Shown: piece by piece, positions 19,535 to 27,821 of the stretch
Layout: each line of letters starts with the position of its first letter
Numbering within the stretch: the stretch's first letter is position 1
Origin: Streptomyces sp. CCM_MD2014
Lineage (GTDB): Bacteria; Actinomycetota; Actinomycetes; Streptomycetales; Streptomycetaceae
Direction of reading: 5' to 3'
NCBI RefSeq assembly: GCF_000772045.1
Contig: NZ_CP009754.1
Span: 4,960,001-5,024,000, forward strand
DNA length: 64,000 bases
Position numbers and translations under genes: made by a program
Notes under the pieces: model-generated
The model's database searches: none
Seen by the model: only the letters and a program-made list of their open reading frames with translations
Told to the model about the DNA's origin: nothing

Positions 19535-19590
19535 GGGCGCGGGGCTGCATTGAATATGCGGCTCCGCCGCGTGTGCGCGAGCAACCACAC
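19532..19590 (+). repeat. Dispersed intergenic repeat, copy A
   Basis: It starts TAGGGGCGCGGGGCTG and continues through ATATGCGGCT, CCGCCGCGTG and GCGCGAGCAACCA. The same order of segments occurs at 34825-34878. An internal GCGGC-TCC-GCCGC hairpin is included. The leading TAG is the stop codon of the biotin carboxylase gene. I recognise this as a repeat type common between Streptomyces genes; no function is established. Confidence 0.75.
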
Positions 19591-19614
19591 ACAATCCGCA
19601 CCCGAAGGAGCACA

Positions 19615-20763
19615 GTGACCACCCTCATCGAATCCAACGAGCACAAGTCCCTCCGCGAAGCGGTCGCGGCCTTCGCCAAAACCCACCCCCACACCCTCAA
19701 CGCCGAGGACAACAAACGCCTCTGGCAGGAAGCGGCCAAGCTCGGCTACATAGGCGTCAACCTGCCGGAGGCGTACGGCGGAGGCGGCGCCGGCATCACC
19801 GAACTCGCCCTCGTCCTCGAGGAGCTGGGCGCCGCCGGCAACCCCCTGCTCATGATGATCGTCTCCCCGGCGATCTGCGGCACCGTCATCGCCCGCTTCG
19901 GCACCGAGGAGCAAAAACGCGACTGGCTGCCGTCCCTCGCCGACGGCACCCGCCTCATGGCCTTCGGCATCACCGAACCCGACGCCGGCTCCAACAGCCA
20001 CCGCATCACCACCACCGCCCGCCGCGACGAGGCCACCGGGGACTGGATCCTCACCGGACGCAAGGTCTTCGTCTCCGGCGTCGACATCGCCGACGCCACC
20101 CTGATCGTCGGCCGCACCGAGGACGCCCGCACCGGCAAGCTCAAGCCCTGCCTGTTCATCGTCCCGCGCGACGCCCCCGGCTTCGAGCGCCGCCTCATCG
20201 ACATGGAACTCAACGCCGTGGAGCGGCAGTTCGAGCTGACCCTCGACGACGTACGGCTGCCCGCCGACGCCCTGGTCGGCGACGAGGACGCGGGCCTCCT
20301 CCAGCTCTTCGCCGGCCTCAACCCCGAGCGCGTCATGACCGCCGCCTTCGGCATCGGCATGGGCCGCCACGCCCTCTCCCGCGCCCTCGACTACGCCCGC
20401 GAGCGCACCGTCTGGAAGACCCCCATCGGTGCCCACCAGGCGATCGCCCACCCCCTCGCCCAGGCGCACATCGAGCTCGAACTCGCCCGCCTGATGATGC
20501 AGAAGGCCGCCCACCTGTACGACGCGGGCGACGACATCGGCGCCGGCGAGGCCGCCAACATGGCGAAGTACGCGGCAGGGGAGGCCTGCGTGAAGGCCGT
20601 CGACCAGGCCGTGCACACCCTCGGCGGCAACGGCCTCACCCGCGAGTACGGGCTGGGCCGGCTGATCACGGCCTCGCGCGTGGCCCGTATCGCCCCCGTC
20701 AGCCGCGAGATGATCCTCAACTACGTCTCCCACCAGACCCTGGGCCTGCCCAAGTCGTACTAG
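19615..20763 (+). CDS. Acyl-CoA dehydrogenase (isovaleryl/citronellyl-CoA type active site)
   Basis: A 382-residue FAD enzyme that introduces an alpha,beta double bond into an acyl-CoA. Typical motifs are GITEPDAGSNSHRITTTARR (FAD/substrate loop), KVFVSGVDIADATLIV, ERTVWKTPIGAHQAI and the C-terminal HTLGGNGLTREYG. The segment GLNPERVMTA places a glutamate (about residue 238) where isovaleryl-CoA dehydrogenase has its catalytic base. The later position used by straight-chain enzymes is not a glutamate (RIAPVSRE). That supports a branched substrate. GTG 19615 has GAAGGAG upstream. Confidence 0.92.
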   Translation: MTTLIESNEHKSLREAVAAFAKTHPHTLNAEDNKRLWQEAAKLGYIGVNLPEAYGGGGAGITELALVLEELGAAGNPLLMMIVSPAICGTVIARFGTEEQKRDWLPSLADGTRLMAFGITEPDAGSNSHRITTTARRDEATGDWILTGRKVFVSGVDIADATLIVGRTEDARTGKLKPCLFIVPRDAPGFERRLIDMELNAVERQFELTLDDVRLPADALVGDEDAGLLQLFAGLNPERVMTAAFGIGMGRHALSRALDYARERTVWKTPIGAHQAIAHPLAQAHIELELARLMMQKAAHLYDAGDDIGAGEAANMAKYAAGEACVKAVDQAVHTLGGNGLTREYGLGRLITASRVARIAPVSREMILNYVSHQTLGLPKSY

Positions 20764-20794
20764 GCCCGTACCAGGCCCGTACCAGGCCGTATCC
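20763..20794 (+). repeat. 11-bp tandem repeat (GGCCCGTACCA) between genes
   Basis: Two full copies and one diverged partial copy directly follow the dehydrogenase stop; the first copy begins with the last base of the TAG. The tract spaces the stop from the ligase ribosome binding site. Confidence 0.7.
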
Positions 20795-20811
20795 GCGACG
20801 TTGGAGGAACC

Positions 20812-22380
20812 GTGTTCCGCAGCGAGTACGCAGACGTCCCGCCCGTCGACCTGCCCATCCACGACGCCGTGCTCGGCGGGGCCGCCGCCTTCGGGGACGC
20901 CCCGGCGCTGATCGACGGCACCGACGGCACCACCCTCACCTACGAGCAGGTGGACCGGTTCCACCGGCGCGTCGCCGCCGCCCTCGCCGAGACCGGCGTG
21001 CGCAAGGGCGACGTCCTCGCCCTGCACAGCCCCAACACCGTCGCCTTCCCGCTGGCCTTCTACGCCGCCACCCGAGCGGGCGCCTCCGTCACGACCGTGC
21101 ACCCGCTCGCCACCGCCGAGGAGTTCGCCAAGCAGCTCAAGGACTGCGCCGCCCGCTGGATCGTCACCGTCTCACCGCTCCTGGACACCGCCCGCCGCGC
21201 CGCCGAACTCGCGGGCGGCGTCCAGGAGATCCTGGTCTGCGACAGCGCGCCCGGCCACCGCTCGCTCGTCGACATGCTGGCCTCGACGGCGCCCGAACCC
21301 TCCGTCGCGATCGACCCGGCCGAGGACGTCGCCGCCCTGCCGTACTCCTCCGGCACCACCGGCACCCCCAAGGGCGTCATGCTCACCCACCGGCAGATCG
21401 CCACCAACCTCGCCCAGCTCGAACCGCTCATGCCGGCCGCCCCCGGCGACCGGGTCCTCGCCGTCCTGCCGTTCTTCCACATCTACGGCCTCACCGCCCT
21501 GATGAACGCCCCGCTCAGGCTCGGCGCCACCGTCGTCGTCCTGCCCCGCTTCGACCTGGAGCAGTTCCTCGCCGCCATCCAGAACCACCGCATCACCAGC
21601 CTGTACGTCGCCCCGCCGATCGTCCTGGCGCTCGCCAAGCACCCCCTGGTCGCCGACTACGACCTCTCCTCGCTCAAGTACATCGTCAGCGCCGCCGCCC
21701 CGCTGGACGCGCGCTTGGCCGCCGCCTGCTCCCGGCGGCTCGGCCTGCCGCCCGTCGGCCAGGCCTACGGCATGACGGAACTGTCCCCGGGCACCCACGT
21801 CGTCCCCCTGGACGCCATGACCGACGCGCCGCCCGGCACCGTCGGCAAGCTCATCGCGGGCACCGAGATGCGGATCGTCTCCCTCACCGAGCCCGGAAAG
21901 GACCTGCCCGCCGACGAGTCCGGGGAGATCCTCATCCGCGGGCCCCAGATCATGAAGGGCTACCTCGGCCGCCCCGACGCCACCGCCGCCATGATCGACG
22001 AGGAGGGCTGGCTGCACACCGGCGACGTCGGCCACGTCGACACCGACGGCTGGCTGTTCGTCGTCGACCGCGTCAAGGAGCTGATCAAGTACAAGGGCTT
22101 CCAGGTGGCCCCCGCCGAACTGGAAGCCCTCCTGCTCACCCACCCCGGCATCGCCGACGCCGCCGTCGTTGGCGAGTACGACGACGACGGCAACGAAGTG
22201 CCGCGCGCCTTCGTCGTACGCCAGCCGGCCGCACCCGACCTCGCGGAGGGCGAGATCATGATGTACGTCGCCGAACGCGTCGCCCCCTACAAACGCGTCC
22301 GCAAGGTCACCTTCACCGACGCCGTGCCCCGGGCGGCCAGCGGCAAGATCCTCCGCCGGGAACTGCGGGGACGCGCATGA
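20812..22380 (+). CDS. AMP-forming acyl-CoA synthetase (4-coumarate-CoA ligase-like)
   Basis: A 522-residue adenylate-forming ligase that activates a carboxylic acid to its CoA ester. It shows the P-loop LPYSSGTTGTPKGVMLTHRQ, then LPFFHIYG, QAYGMTELSPGTH, the hinge region DRVKELIKYKGFQVAPAELE, and the C-terminal catalytic lysine in ASGKILRRELR. It starts with GTG 20812 after GGAGGAACC. In this operon it probably produces the acyl-CoA substrate for the dehydrogenase and carboxylase. The name 4-coumarate ligase reflects similarity, not proven specificity. Confidence 0.92.
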   Translation: MFRSEYADVPPVDLPIHDAVLGGAAAFGDAPALIDGTDGTTLTYEQVDRFHRRVAAALAETGVRKGDVLALHSPNTVAFPLAFYAATRAGASVTTVHPLATAEEFAKQLKDCAARWIVTVSPLLDTARRAAELAGGVQEILVCDSAPGHRSLVDMLASTAPEPSVAIDPAEDVAALPYSSGTTGTPKGVMLTHRQIATNLAQLEPLMPAAPGDRVLAVLPFFHIYGLTALMNAPLRLGATVVVLPRFDLEQFLAAIQNHRITSLYVAPPIVLALAKHPLVADYDLSSLKYIVSAAAPLDARLAAACSRRLGLPPVGQAYGMTELSPGTHVVPLDAMTDAPPGTVGKLIAGTEMRIVSLTEPGKDLPADESGEILIRGPQIMKGYLGRPDATAAMIDEEGWLHTGDVGHVDTDGWLFVVDRVKELIKYKGFQVAPAELEALLLTHPGIADAAVVGEYDDDGNEVPRAFVVRQPAAPDLAEGEIMMYVAERVAPYKRVRKVTFTDAVPRAASGKILRRELRGRA

Positions 22381-23111
22381 GTATCGTGGCCCGCGCCAGG
22401 GACCGGGGGATCGAAACCCTCACCCTCGACTCCCCGCACAACCGCAACGCCCTCTCCGCCGCCCTCGTCGGCGACCTGACCGCCGCCCTCACCGACGCGG
22501 GCCGGGACCCCGGCGTCCGCGCCGTCGTCCTCACCCACACCGGCACCGCCTTCAGCGCCGGCGCCGACCTGCGCGACCCGCCCGGCCCCGACGCCCTGGT
22601 CGGCCTCCTCCGGCGGATCGCCGAGGTGCCGAAGCCGGTGATCGCCCGCATCGCCGGGCACGTCCGCGCGGGCGGGCTCGGGCTGGTCGGCGCCTGCGAC
22701 ATCGCGGCGGCGTCCACGGAGTCGACCTTCGCCTTCACCGAGGTCCGCATCGGCGTGGCGCCCGCCGTCATCTCCATGACCCTGCTGCCCCGCACCGACC
22801 CCCGCGCCCTCACCCGCTACTGCCTCACCGGCGAACGCTTCGACGCCGCCGAGGCCGCCCGCATCGGCCTGGTCACGGCGGCCGGCGACGACGTGGACGG
22901 CGTACTCGACCCCGTCCTCGATGGTGTGCGCCGTGCCTCACCACAGGGCCTGGCCGAGACGAAACGGCTGCTCACGGCTAGGGTGCTGGAGGCCTTCGAC
23001 CGGGACGCGGCCGACCTCACCGCGCTCTCGGCCCGGCTGTTCGCCTCTCCGCAGGCCCGCGAGGGGATGACGGCCTTCCTCGAACGACGGGATCCGGAGT
23101 GGGTGGTGTGA
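22377..23111 (+). CDS. Enoyl-CoA hydratase/isomerase family protein
   Basis: A 244-residue crotonase-fold protein. Oxyanion-hole segments are NRNALSAALVGDLTAAL, then TGTAFSAGADLRDP, and the second site RAGGLGLVGACDIAAAST. FTEVRIGVAPAVIS carries one of the two usual catalytic glutamates. It is likely to hydrate an unsaturated acyl-CoA made by the carboxylase/dehydrogenase steps. The start overlaps the ligase stop (ATGA at 22377), and its own stop overlaps the TetR start, so translation is coupled along the operon. Confidence 0.9.
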   Translation: MSIVARARDRGIETLTLDSPHNRNALSAALVGDLTAALTDAGRDPGVRAVVLTHTGTAFSAGADLRDPPGPDALVGLLRRIAEVPKPVIARIAGHVRAGGLGLVGACDIAAASTESTFAFTEVRIGVAPAVISMTLLPRTDPRALTRYCLTGERFDAAEAARIGLVTAAGDDVDGVLDPVLDGVRRASPQGLAETKRLLTARVLEAFDRDAADLTALSARLFASPQAREGMTAFLERRDPEWVV

Positions 23112-23728
23112 GCGGCACCGTGGGCGCGGCGGAACGCGCGGAGCGCGTACCCAAGCAGGACCGCAGCCGGGCCACCCGGCAGCGGCTCCTGGAAGCCGCC
23201 GTGGCCTGCCTCGCCGAACGCGGGTGGGCCGGGTCCACCGTCTCCGTCGTCGCCGAACACGCCGGCGTCTCCCGCGGTGCCGCCCAGCACCACTTCCCGA
23301 CCCGCGAGGACCTCTTCACGGCCGCCGTCGAGTACGTCGCCGAGGAACGCTCCGTCGCCCTGCGCGCCCTCTTCCCCGAGGGCGCCGCCGCGGGCGACCG
23401 GCGTGCGGTGGTCGCCGCGCTCGTCGACCTCTACACCGGCCCGCTCTTCCGCGCCGCCCTGCACCTGTGGGTGGCCGCCTCCAACGAGGAGCAGCTGCGC
23501 GAGAGGGTCACCGAACTGGAGGCCCGCGTCGGCCGCGAGACCCACCGCATCGCCGTCGACCTCCTCGGCGCCGACGAAACCCGCCCCGGCGCCCGCGAAA
23601 CCGTCCAGGGACTGCTGGACATGGCCCGCGGCCTGGGCCTCGCCAACCTCCTCACCGACGACGCCGCACGGCGGCAGAGGGTGGTGGAACAGTGGGCGCG
23701 GCTGCTGGACGCGGCACTGGCCCGGTGA
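23108..23728 (+). CDS. TetR-family regulator, probable repressor of the acyl-CoA operon
   Basis: A 206-residue regulator with an N-terminal helix-turn-helix, RATRQRLLEAAVACLAERGW, then VVAEHAGVSRGAAQHHF (about residues 18-62). The C-terminal ligand/dimer domain has no diagnostic motif. GTG 23108 overlaps the hydratase stop (GTGA) and is preferred to a GTG 9 bases earlier. As the last gene of the operon it could bind CAAGCATGCTTG at 13491-13502 and respond to an acyl-CoA intermediate. That is inference from layout. Confidence 0.88.
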   Translation: MSGTVGAAERAERVPKQDRSRATRQRLLEAAVACLAERGWAGSTVSVVAEHAGVSRGAAQHHFPTREDLFTAAVEYVAEERSVALRALFPEGAAAGDRRAVVAALVDLYTGPLFRAALHLWVAASNEEQLRERVTELEARVGRETHRIAVDLLGADETRPGARETVQGLLDMARGLGLANLLTDDAARRQRVVEQWARLLDAALAR

Positions 23729-23797
23729 GCGGCGCCGGCACGGTGACCGCAGTCCGGCACCGGGTCACTGTCGGTGCCCGGCGCTACTGTCACCGCC

Positions 23798-24376
23798 ATG
23801 GGTGACTACTTCCAGACGATCGTCGACCTCGACGCCGGCGAGGCGGAGGCCGCGGAACTCGCCGAGCGCGCGGTCGCGTGGCTGGTGAGCGAGGGCATCG
23901 TCCTCGCCGAACGCGAGGTCTGCGTCCTCGGGCAGCCCCTCGGGCACCCGCCCGGGCCCCACTGGAGCCGGGCGGTGGCCGACGACGACCCCGACGGGGA
24001 ACCGTCCGACGGGCTCGCCGTGCACACCGGACGCACCGTGTTCGACAGCGGCCAGGACGAACCCGAAGCCGTGACCTGCCCGCACTGCCGCACCACGACC
24101 GACCTGTCGGACGAGGACGCCGACGACCCCGTCTGGCCCCGCTTCGCCTCCGCGATCACCGACTGGCAGGACGGCCCCGCGGACGCCGACGTCACCTGCC
24201 CCGCCTGCGCCCGCGAGGTCCCCCTGACCGCATGGCTCTGGGCCGACGACCGGCTGGCCGCCGGACACCTCGGCCTGGAGTTCTGGAACTGGCCCGAACT
24301 CAGCGACGGCTTCCGGGCCCGCCTGACCGCCGTCCTCGACGGCCACCGCACGGCGTACCTGTGGGGCAAGCTCTAG
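23798..24376 (+). CDS. Conserved hypothetical protein with two CxxC pairs (zinc ribbon)
   Basis: A 192-residue acidic cytosolic protein. Two knuckles, TCPHCRTTTDL (about residue 97) and TCPACAREVPL (about 135), look like a single zinc ribbon. The C-terminus is rich in Trp/Phe (LGLEFWNWPELSDGF). I do not recognise a function; similar proteins are annotated as hypothetical in Streptomyces. ATG 23798 is chosen because the sequence before it is unlikely to be coding. It converges with pdxH, the stops being 18 bp apart. Confidence 0.8.
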   Translation: MGDYFQTIVDLDAGEAEAAELAERAVAWLVSEGIVLAEREVCVLGQPLGHPPGPHWSRAVADDDPDGEPSDGLAVHTGRTVFDSGQDEPEAVTCPHCRTTTDLSDEDADDPVWPRFASAITDWQDGPADADVTCPACAREVPLTAWLWADDRLAAGHLGLEFWNWPELSDGFRARLTAVLDGHRTAYLWGKL

Positions 24377-24394
24377 ACGCGACGCCGGGACCCG

Positions 24395-25090
24395 TCACGG
24401 ACTCAGCCGCTCCACCCGCCAGCCCCCGCCGCCCTCCGCCACGTACCGCAGCCGGTCGTGCAGCCGGTTCTCCCGGCCCTGCCAGAACTCCACCGCCTGA
24501 GGCACCACCCGGAACCCGCCCCAGTGCGGCGGCACCGGCACCTGCTCGCCCTCCGGATAGCGCGCCGCCAGCTCGGCGTACGTGCCGTCCAGGGCACGGC
24601 GGTCCGCCACCACCGACGACTGGACACTCGCCCAGGCACCCAGCTGGGAGCCGTGCGGCCGGGTCCGGAAGTACGCGGCGGTCTCGTCCCGCCCGGTGCG
24701 CCGCGCCACGCCCGTGACCACGACCTGCCGGGCCATCGGATGCCACGGGAACAGCAGCGAGACGTACGGGTTCGCGTCCAGCTCACGGCCCTTGCGGGAG
24801 TCGTAGTTGGTGTAGAAGACGAAACCCTGCGCGTCGAAGTGCTTCAGCAGCACCGTGCGGGAGCTGGGCCGCCCCTCGGCGTCCGCCGTGGAGACCACCA
24901 TGGCGTTCGGCTCGAACAGCCCGCCGTCCGTCGCCGCCTGCTTGAACCAGCGCGCGAACTGCTCGACGGGCGTCGCCGCCAGTTCGGTCTCGGACAGCCC
25001 CTCGGCCCGGTACTGCTTGCGCATCGAGGCGAGATCGAAGGGCACCGGGTCGGCGGCGGGGACGGCGGAATCGGCTTCGCGATCGGTCAC
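24395..25090 (-). CDS. pdxH: Pyridoxamine/pyridoxine 5'-phosphate oxidase
   Basis: A 231-residue FMN enzyme that makes pyridoxal 5'-phosphate, in the vitamin B6 salvage/final synthesis step. Family motifs are clear: MRKQYRAEGLSETELAATPV, NAMVVSTADAEGRPSSRTVL, FYTNYDSRKGRELDANPYVS, then LFPWHPMARQV, VQSSVVADRR, and the C-terminal RENRLHDRLRY. Residues for FMN and PLP (the RxxR-type end) are kept. The start is GTG at 25088-25090; ATG 9 bases upstream is an alternative. Confidence 0.93.
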   Translation of the reverse strand: MTDREADSAVPAADPVPFDLASMRKQYRAEGLSETELAATPVEQFARWFKQAATDGGLFEPNAMVVSTADAEGRPSSRTVLLKHFDAQGFVFYTNYDSRKGRELDANPYVSLLFPWHPMARQVVVTGVARRTGRDETAAYFRTRPHGSQLGAWASVQSSVVADRRALDGTYAELAARYPEGEQVPVPPHWGGFRVVPQAVEFWQGRENRLHDRLRYVAEGGGGWRVERLSP

Positions 25091-25338
25091 GCCGCCCATC
25101 CTGCCGCATCCGCTCCACCACCCGGCCGGGGTGGCACCCAGTGCCGCACCCACTCCCCAAACGTGACACCCGGGGATATGGTTCTTGGTCCCGCTCCGGC
25201 CGGATGACCGACGGCCGCACGGGGCATCACAGGGGTGACCGCCGGGACCGCGAGTCGATGCACGACCGTGGATCCATGGAGGCGCCGCACCGTCTCCGCC
25301 CAGGTCGCCGTACACCACTGATCACGAGGAGCCGCCTG

Positions 25339-26439
25339 ATGTCCGACTTCGTACCCGGGCTAGAGGGAGTCGTCGCGTTCGAGACGGAGATCGCCGAACC
25401 CGACAAGGAGGGCGGCGCCCTGCGCTACCGCGGCGTCGACATCGAGGACCTGGTCGGGCACGTCTCCTTCGGCAACGTGTGGGGCCTGCTCGTCGACGGG
25501 GCCTTCAACCCCGGCCTGCCGCCCGCCGAGCCCTTCCCGATCCCCGTGCACTCCGGCGACATCAGGGTCGACGTCCAGTCCGCCCTCGCCATGCTCGCCC
25601 CCGCCTGGGGCCTCAAACCCCTCCTGGACATCGACGCCGCCCAGGCCCGCGACGACCTCGCCCGCGCCGCCGTCATGGCCCTGTCCTACGTCGCCCAGTC
25701 GGCGCGCGGCCAGAGCCTGCCCATGGTTCCGCAGCGCGAGATCGACAAGGCCGAGTCCGTCGTCGAACGCTTCATGATCCGCTGGCGCGGCGAGCCCGAC
25801 CCCAAGCACGTCGCCGCCGTCGACGCCTACTGGACCTCCGCCGCCGAGCACGGCATGAACGCCTCCACCTTCACCGCCCGCGTCATCGCCTCCACCGGCG
25901 CCGACGTGGCCGCCGCCCTCTCCGGGGCCGTGGGCGCCATGTCCGGCCCGCTGCACGGCGGCGCGCCCTCGCGCGTCCTGCACATGATCGAGGAGATCGA
26001 GCGCACCGGCGACGCCGAGGCCTACGTCAAGAAGACCCTCGACGCGGGCGAACGCCTGATGGGCTTCGGCCACCGGGTCTACCGCGCCGAGGACCCGCGC
26101 GCCCGCGTCCTGCGCCGCACCGCCCGCGAGCTGGGCGCCCCGCGCTACGAGGTCGCCGAGGCCCTGGAGAAGGCCGCCCTCGCCGAACTCCACGCCCGCC
26201 GCCCCGACCGCGTGCTGGCCACCAACGTCGAGTTCTGGGCCGCCATCATGCTGGACTTCGCTCAGGTCCCGGCGCCCATGTTCACCTCGATGTTCACCTG
26301 CGCCCGCACCGCCGGCTGGTCCGCCCACATCCTGGAGCAGAAGCGCACCGGCCGCCTGGTCCGCCCCTCCGCCCGCTACGTCGGTCCGGGCACCCGCGAC
26401 CCGCGCGAGATCGAGGGCTACGCCGACATCGCGGGCTGA
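25339..26439 (+). CDS. Citrate synthase 2-type protein
   Basis: A 366-residue protein very similar in layout to mycobacterial citrate synthase II. It starts MSDFVPGLEGVVAFETEIAE, then PDKEGGALRYRGVDIEDLV. Catalytic histidines are in SGPLHGGAPSRV and GFGHRVYRAEDPRARV. The usual third residue, Asp of NVDFY-type sequences, is Glu here (TNVEFWAAIMLDF). As I recall, the mycobacterial protein shares this, so it is a subfamily trait. The expected reaction is acetyl-CoA plus oxaloacetate to citrate, or a relative. A 140-bp leader precedes ATG 25339, with GAGGAG at the ribosome binding site. Confidence 0.9.
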   Translation: MSDFVPGLEGVVAFETEIAEPDKEGGALRYRGVDIEDLVGHVSFGNVWGLLVDGAFNPGLPPAEPFPIPVHSGDIRVDVQSALAMLAPAWGLKPLLDIDAAQARDDLARAAVMALSYVAQSARGQSLPMVPQREIDKAESVVERFMIRWRGEPDPKHVAAVDAYWTSAAEHGMNASTFTARVIASTGADVAAALSGAVGAMSGPLHGGAPSRVLHMIEEIERTGDAEAYVKKTLDAGERLMGFGHRVYRAEDPRARVLRRTARELGAPRYEVAEALEKAALAELHARRPDRVLATNVEFWAAIMLDFAQVPAPMFTSMFTCARTAGWSAHILEQKRTGRLVRPSARYVGPGTRDPREIEGYADIAG

Positions 26440-26467
26440 CGGCCCCTTCCTGTCCCCGAACGCAGGC

Positions 26468-26528
26468 GACCCGCGAGTCTGGTTCCTCCGTGGAGGAGCC
26501 GGCCGGACGTACCGGCGACTCGCGGGTC
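26468..26528. terminator. Branched terminator: 12-bp stem enclosing two hairpins
   Basis: GACCCGCGAGTC (26468-26479) pairs perfectly with GACTCGCGGGTC (26517-26528). Between them fold a 9-bp hairpin (26481-26500, CCTCC/GGAGG core) and CCGG-ACGTA-CCGG (26503-26515). The result is a three-way junction 28 bp after the citrate synthase stop. Confidence 0.65.
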
Positions 26529-26575
26529 GGGTGACTGCTTGGGATTGGGCCGGCTGCACGCGTCTGTCACGCGCT

Positions 26576-26608
26576 GGTCCGGCGCCGCACTCCGTGTGGT
26601 GCCGGGCC
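26576..26608 (-). terminator. Hairpin ending the small transcription unit
   Basis: GGTCCGGCGCCGCAC (26576-26590) and GTGGTGCCGGGCC (26596-26608) pair through about 12 bp, with one G-T pair and small bulges, around a TCCGT loop. It begins right after the stop of the 12-codon ORF on the minus strand, so it fits as its terminator. Confidence 0.5.
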
Positions 26609-26609
26609 G

Positions 26610-26648
26610 CTAGCCCGCAGCCACCTCACGCGTCCGGTTGTCATACAT
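26610..26648 (-). CDS. Small ORF, 12 codons (MYDNRTREVAAG), with strong ribosome binding site
   Basis: ATG at 26646-26648 is preceded, 7 bases away, by GGGAGGTGG, one of the best ribosome binding sites in the window. The frame stops at TAG (26610-26612), immediately before a hairpin. A canonical promoter lies 34-62 bases upstream on the same strand. Promoter, ribosome site, ORF and terminator together argue for a real short transcript encoding a leader or regulatory peptide, or a small RNA. No regulatory codon bias is seen (no Trp, Cys or His run). Confidence 0.5.
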   Translation of the reverse strand: MYDNRTREVAAG

Positions 26649-26681
26649 CTGCCGAACCACCTCCCTTCTCGTGTACCGCCC

Positions 26682-26710
26682 ACCTTAAGAACCGGTCGGC
26701 CGTCGATCAA
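26682..26710 (-). promoter_or_regulatory. HrdB-type promoter for the small ORF
   Basis: Read on the minus strand, TTGATC (26710-26705) is followed after 17 bp by TAAGGT (26687-26682), a near-consensus housekeeping promoter. Predicted transcription starts near 26675, giving a leader of about 27 bases to the ATG. Confidence 0.6.
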
Positions 26711-26781
26711 TCGAATTTCCGGGTCGATTCGTTGCCGATCTCCCATGGACGCGTCTTCGCTGGTCACCTACGGTTTCGCCC

Positions 26782-27654
26782 ATGACGGAACGCCAGGGGG
26801 GCCCGCCGGTCAGGCGGGCGATTGCCAGCGGGTCGGCCTTCGAGGAGCGGATCGGGTACGCCCGTGCCGTCGTCGACGGGGACCGGGTGCACGTGTCGGG
26901 GACGACCGGGTTCGACTACGCGTCGATGACGATCTCCGACGACGTGGTGGAGCAGGCCGAGCAGTGCCTGCGCAACGTCGGGGCAGCGCTCGCCGAGGCG
27001 GGGTGCACCTTCGCGGACGTGGTGCGGGTGCGGTACCTGCTGCCCGCGCGGGAGGACTTCGAGCCGTGCTGGCCCGTGCTGCGGCGGGCGTTCGGCCGGG
27101 TGCGGCCGGCCGCGACGATGATGGTGTGCGGGCTCGCGGACGAGCGGATGCGCATCGAGATCGAGGTGGACGCGCGGCGGGGGACGGTCACGGCCGGTCC
27201 CGCGGCGGCGCTGCGGATCGCGGCGGTGGACGGGGACGCCGTGGTGGAGGAGTGGCGGCACGTGCACAACGTGACCGTGCCGCCGGCCGCCATGACCCCC
27301 GACGAGGCGCGGGAACGCGCCGGACGCAACCGGCTGGCCAACGCCTACCTCGGGGACGTCCTCGTCGGCTGCTCCACCGTGCGGCCGCCCGGCGGCGAGG
27401 GGCGGGTGGCGACCGTGATCGCGCGCGTGCTGCCGGCCTACCGGGGCCGCGGGATCGGTACGGCGCTCTACGAGGAAGGGCTGGCGCACGCGCGCGTGCT
27501 GGGCGCCGGGGCGGTGGAGACCGTGGTGCTGGCGGCCAACGCCGACGGACTGCGGTTCGCGGGAGCGCGGGGGTTCGTGGAGAAGGAGCGGTACGTGCTC
27601 GACGGCGAACCCGACGAATGGGTCGATCTGACGCTCTCCGCCGGTCCCGCGTGA
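26782..27654 (+). CDS. RidA-like/GNAT acetyltransferase fusion
   Basis: A 290-residue two-domain protein. Residues about 12-130 are a RidA/YjgF domain (RVHVSGTTGFDYASMTISDD, QAEQCLRNVGAALAEAG, VRVRYLLPAREDFEPCW, MRIEIEVDA). The arginine that binds the imine/enamine carboxylate in true RidA is replaced in PAATMMVCGL, so deaminase activity is doubtful. Residues about 135-290 are a GNAT domain with the acetyl-CoA loop ARVLPAYRGRGIGTALYEEG. It is presumably an acetyltransferase whose substrate is captured by the RidA-fold half. ATG 26782 is supported by domain onset. Confidence 0.88.
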   Translation: MTERQGGPPVRRAIASGSAFEERIGYARAVVDGDRVHVSGTTGFDYASMTISDDVVEQAEQCLRNVGAALAEAGCTFADVVRVRYLLPAREDFEPCWPVLRRAFGRVRPAATMMVCGLADERMRIEIEVDARRGTVTAGPAAALRIAAVDGDAVVEEWRHVHNVTVPPAAMTPDEARERAGRNRLANAYLGDVLVGCSTVRPPGGEGRVATVIARVLPAYRGRGIGTALYEEGLAHARVLGAGAVETVVLAANADGLRFAGARGFVEKERYVLDGEPDEWVDLTLSAGPA

Positions 27655-27821
27655 ATCCCGCCGTGCCCCTTCATGACGGGGGCGTATGCCGAGTTTCCGC
27701 AGTACAACGATTTCCGCGAACTTGCGGGAACTCGGTGTGTGCTGCATCACGTTCGAGTTGAATGAAGGCCAGTGAGTGAACCGACGTACCGTACGGCGGA
27801 CGCAGCCTGCAGGGGGTCCAG

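Larger units (their letters stand above)
26440..26781. other. Intergenic region, citrate synthase to RidA-GNAT
   Basis: This 342-bp gap holds the branched terminator, then the minus-strand unit (promoter, 12-codon ORF, hairpin), then about 70 bp of likely promoter DNA for the RidA-GNAT gene. No larger gene is supported. Confidence 0.6.
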
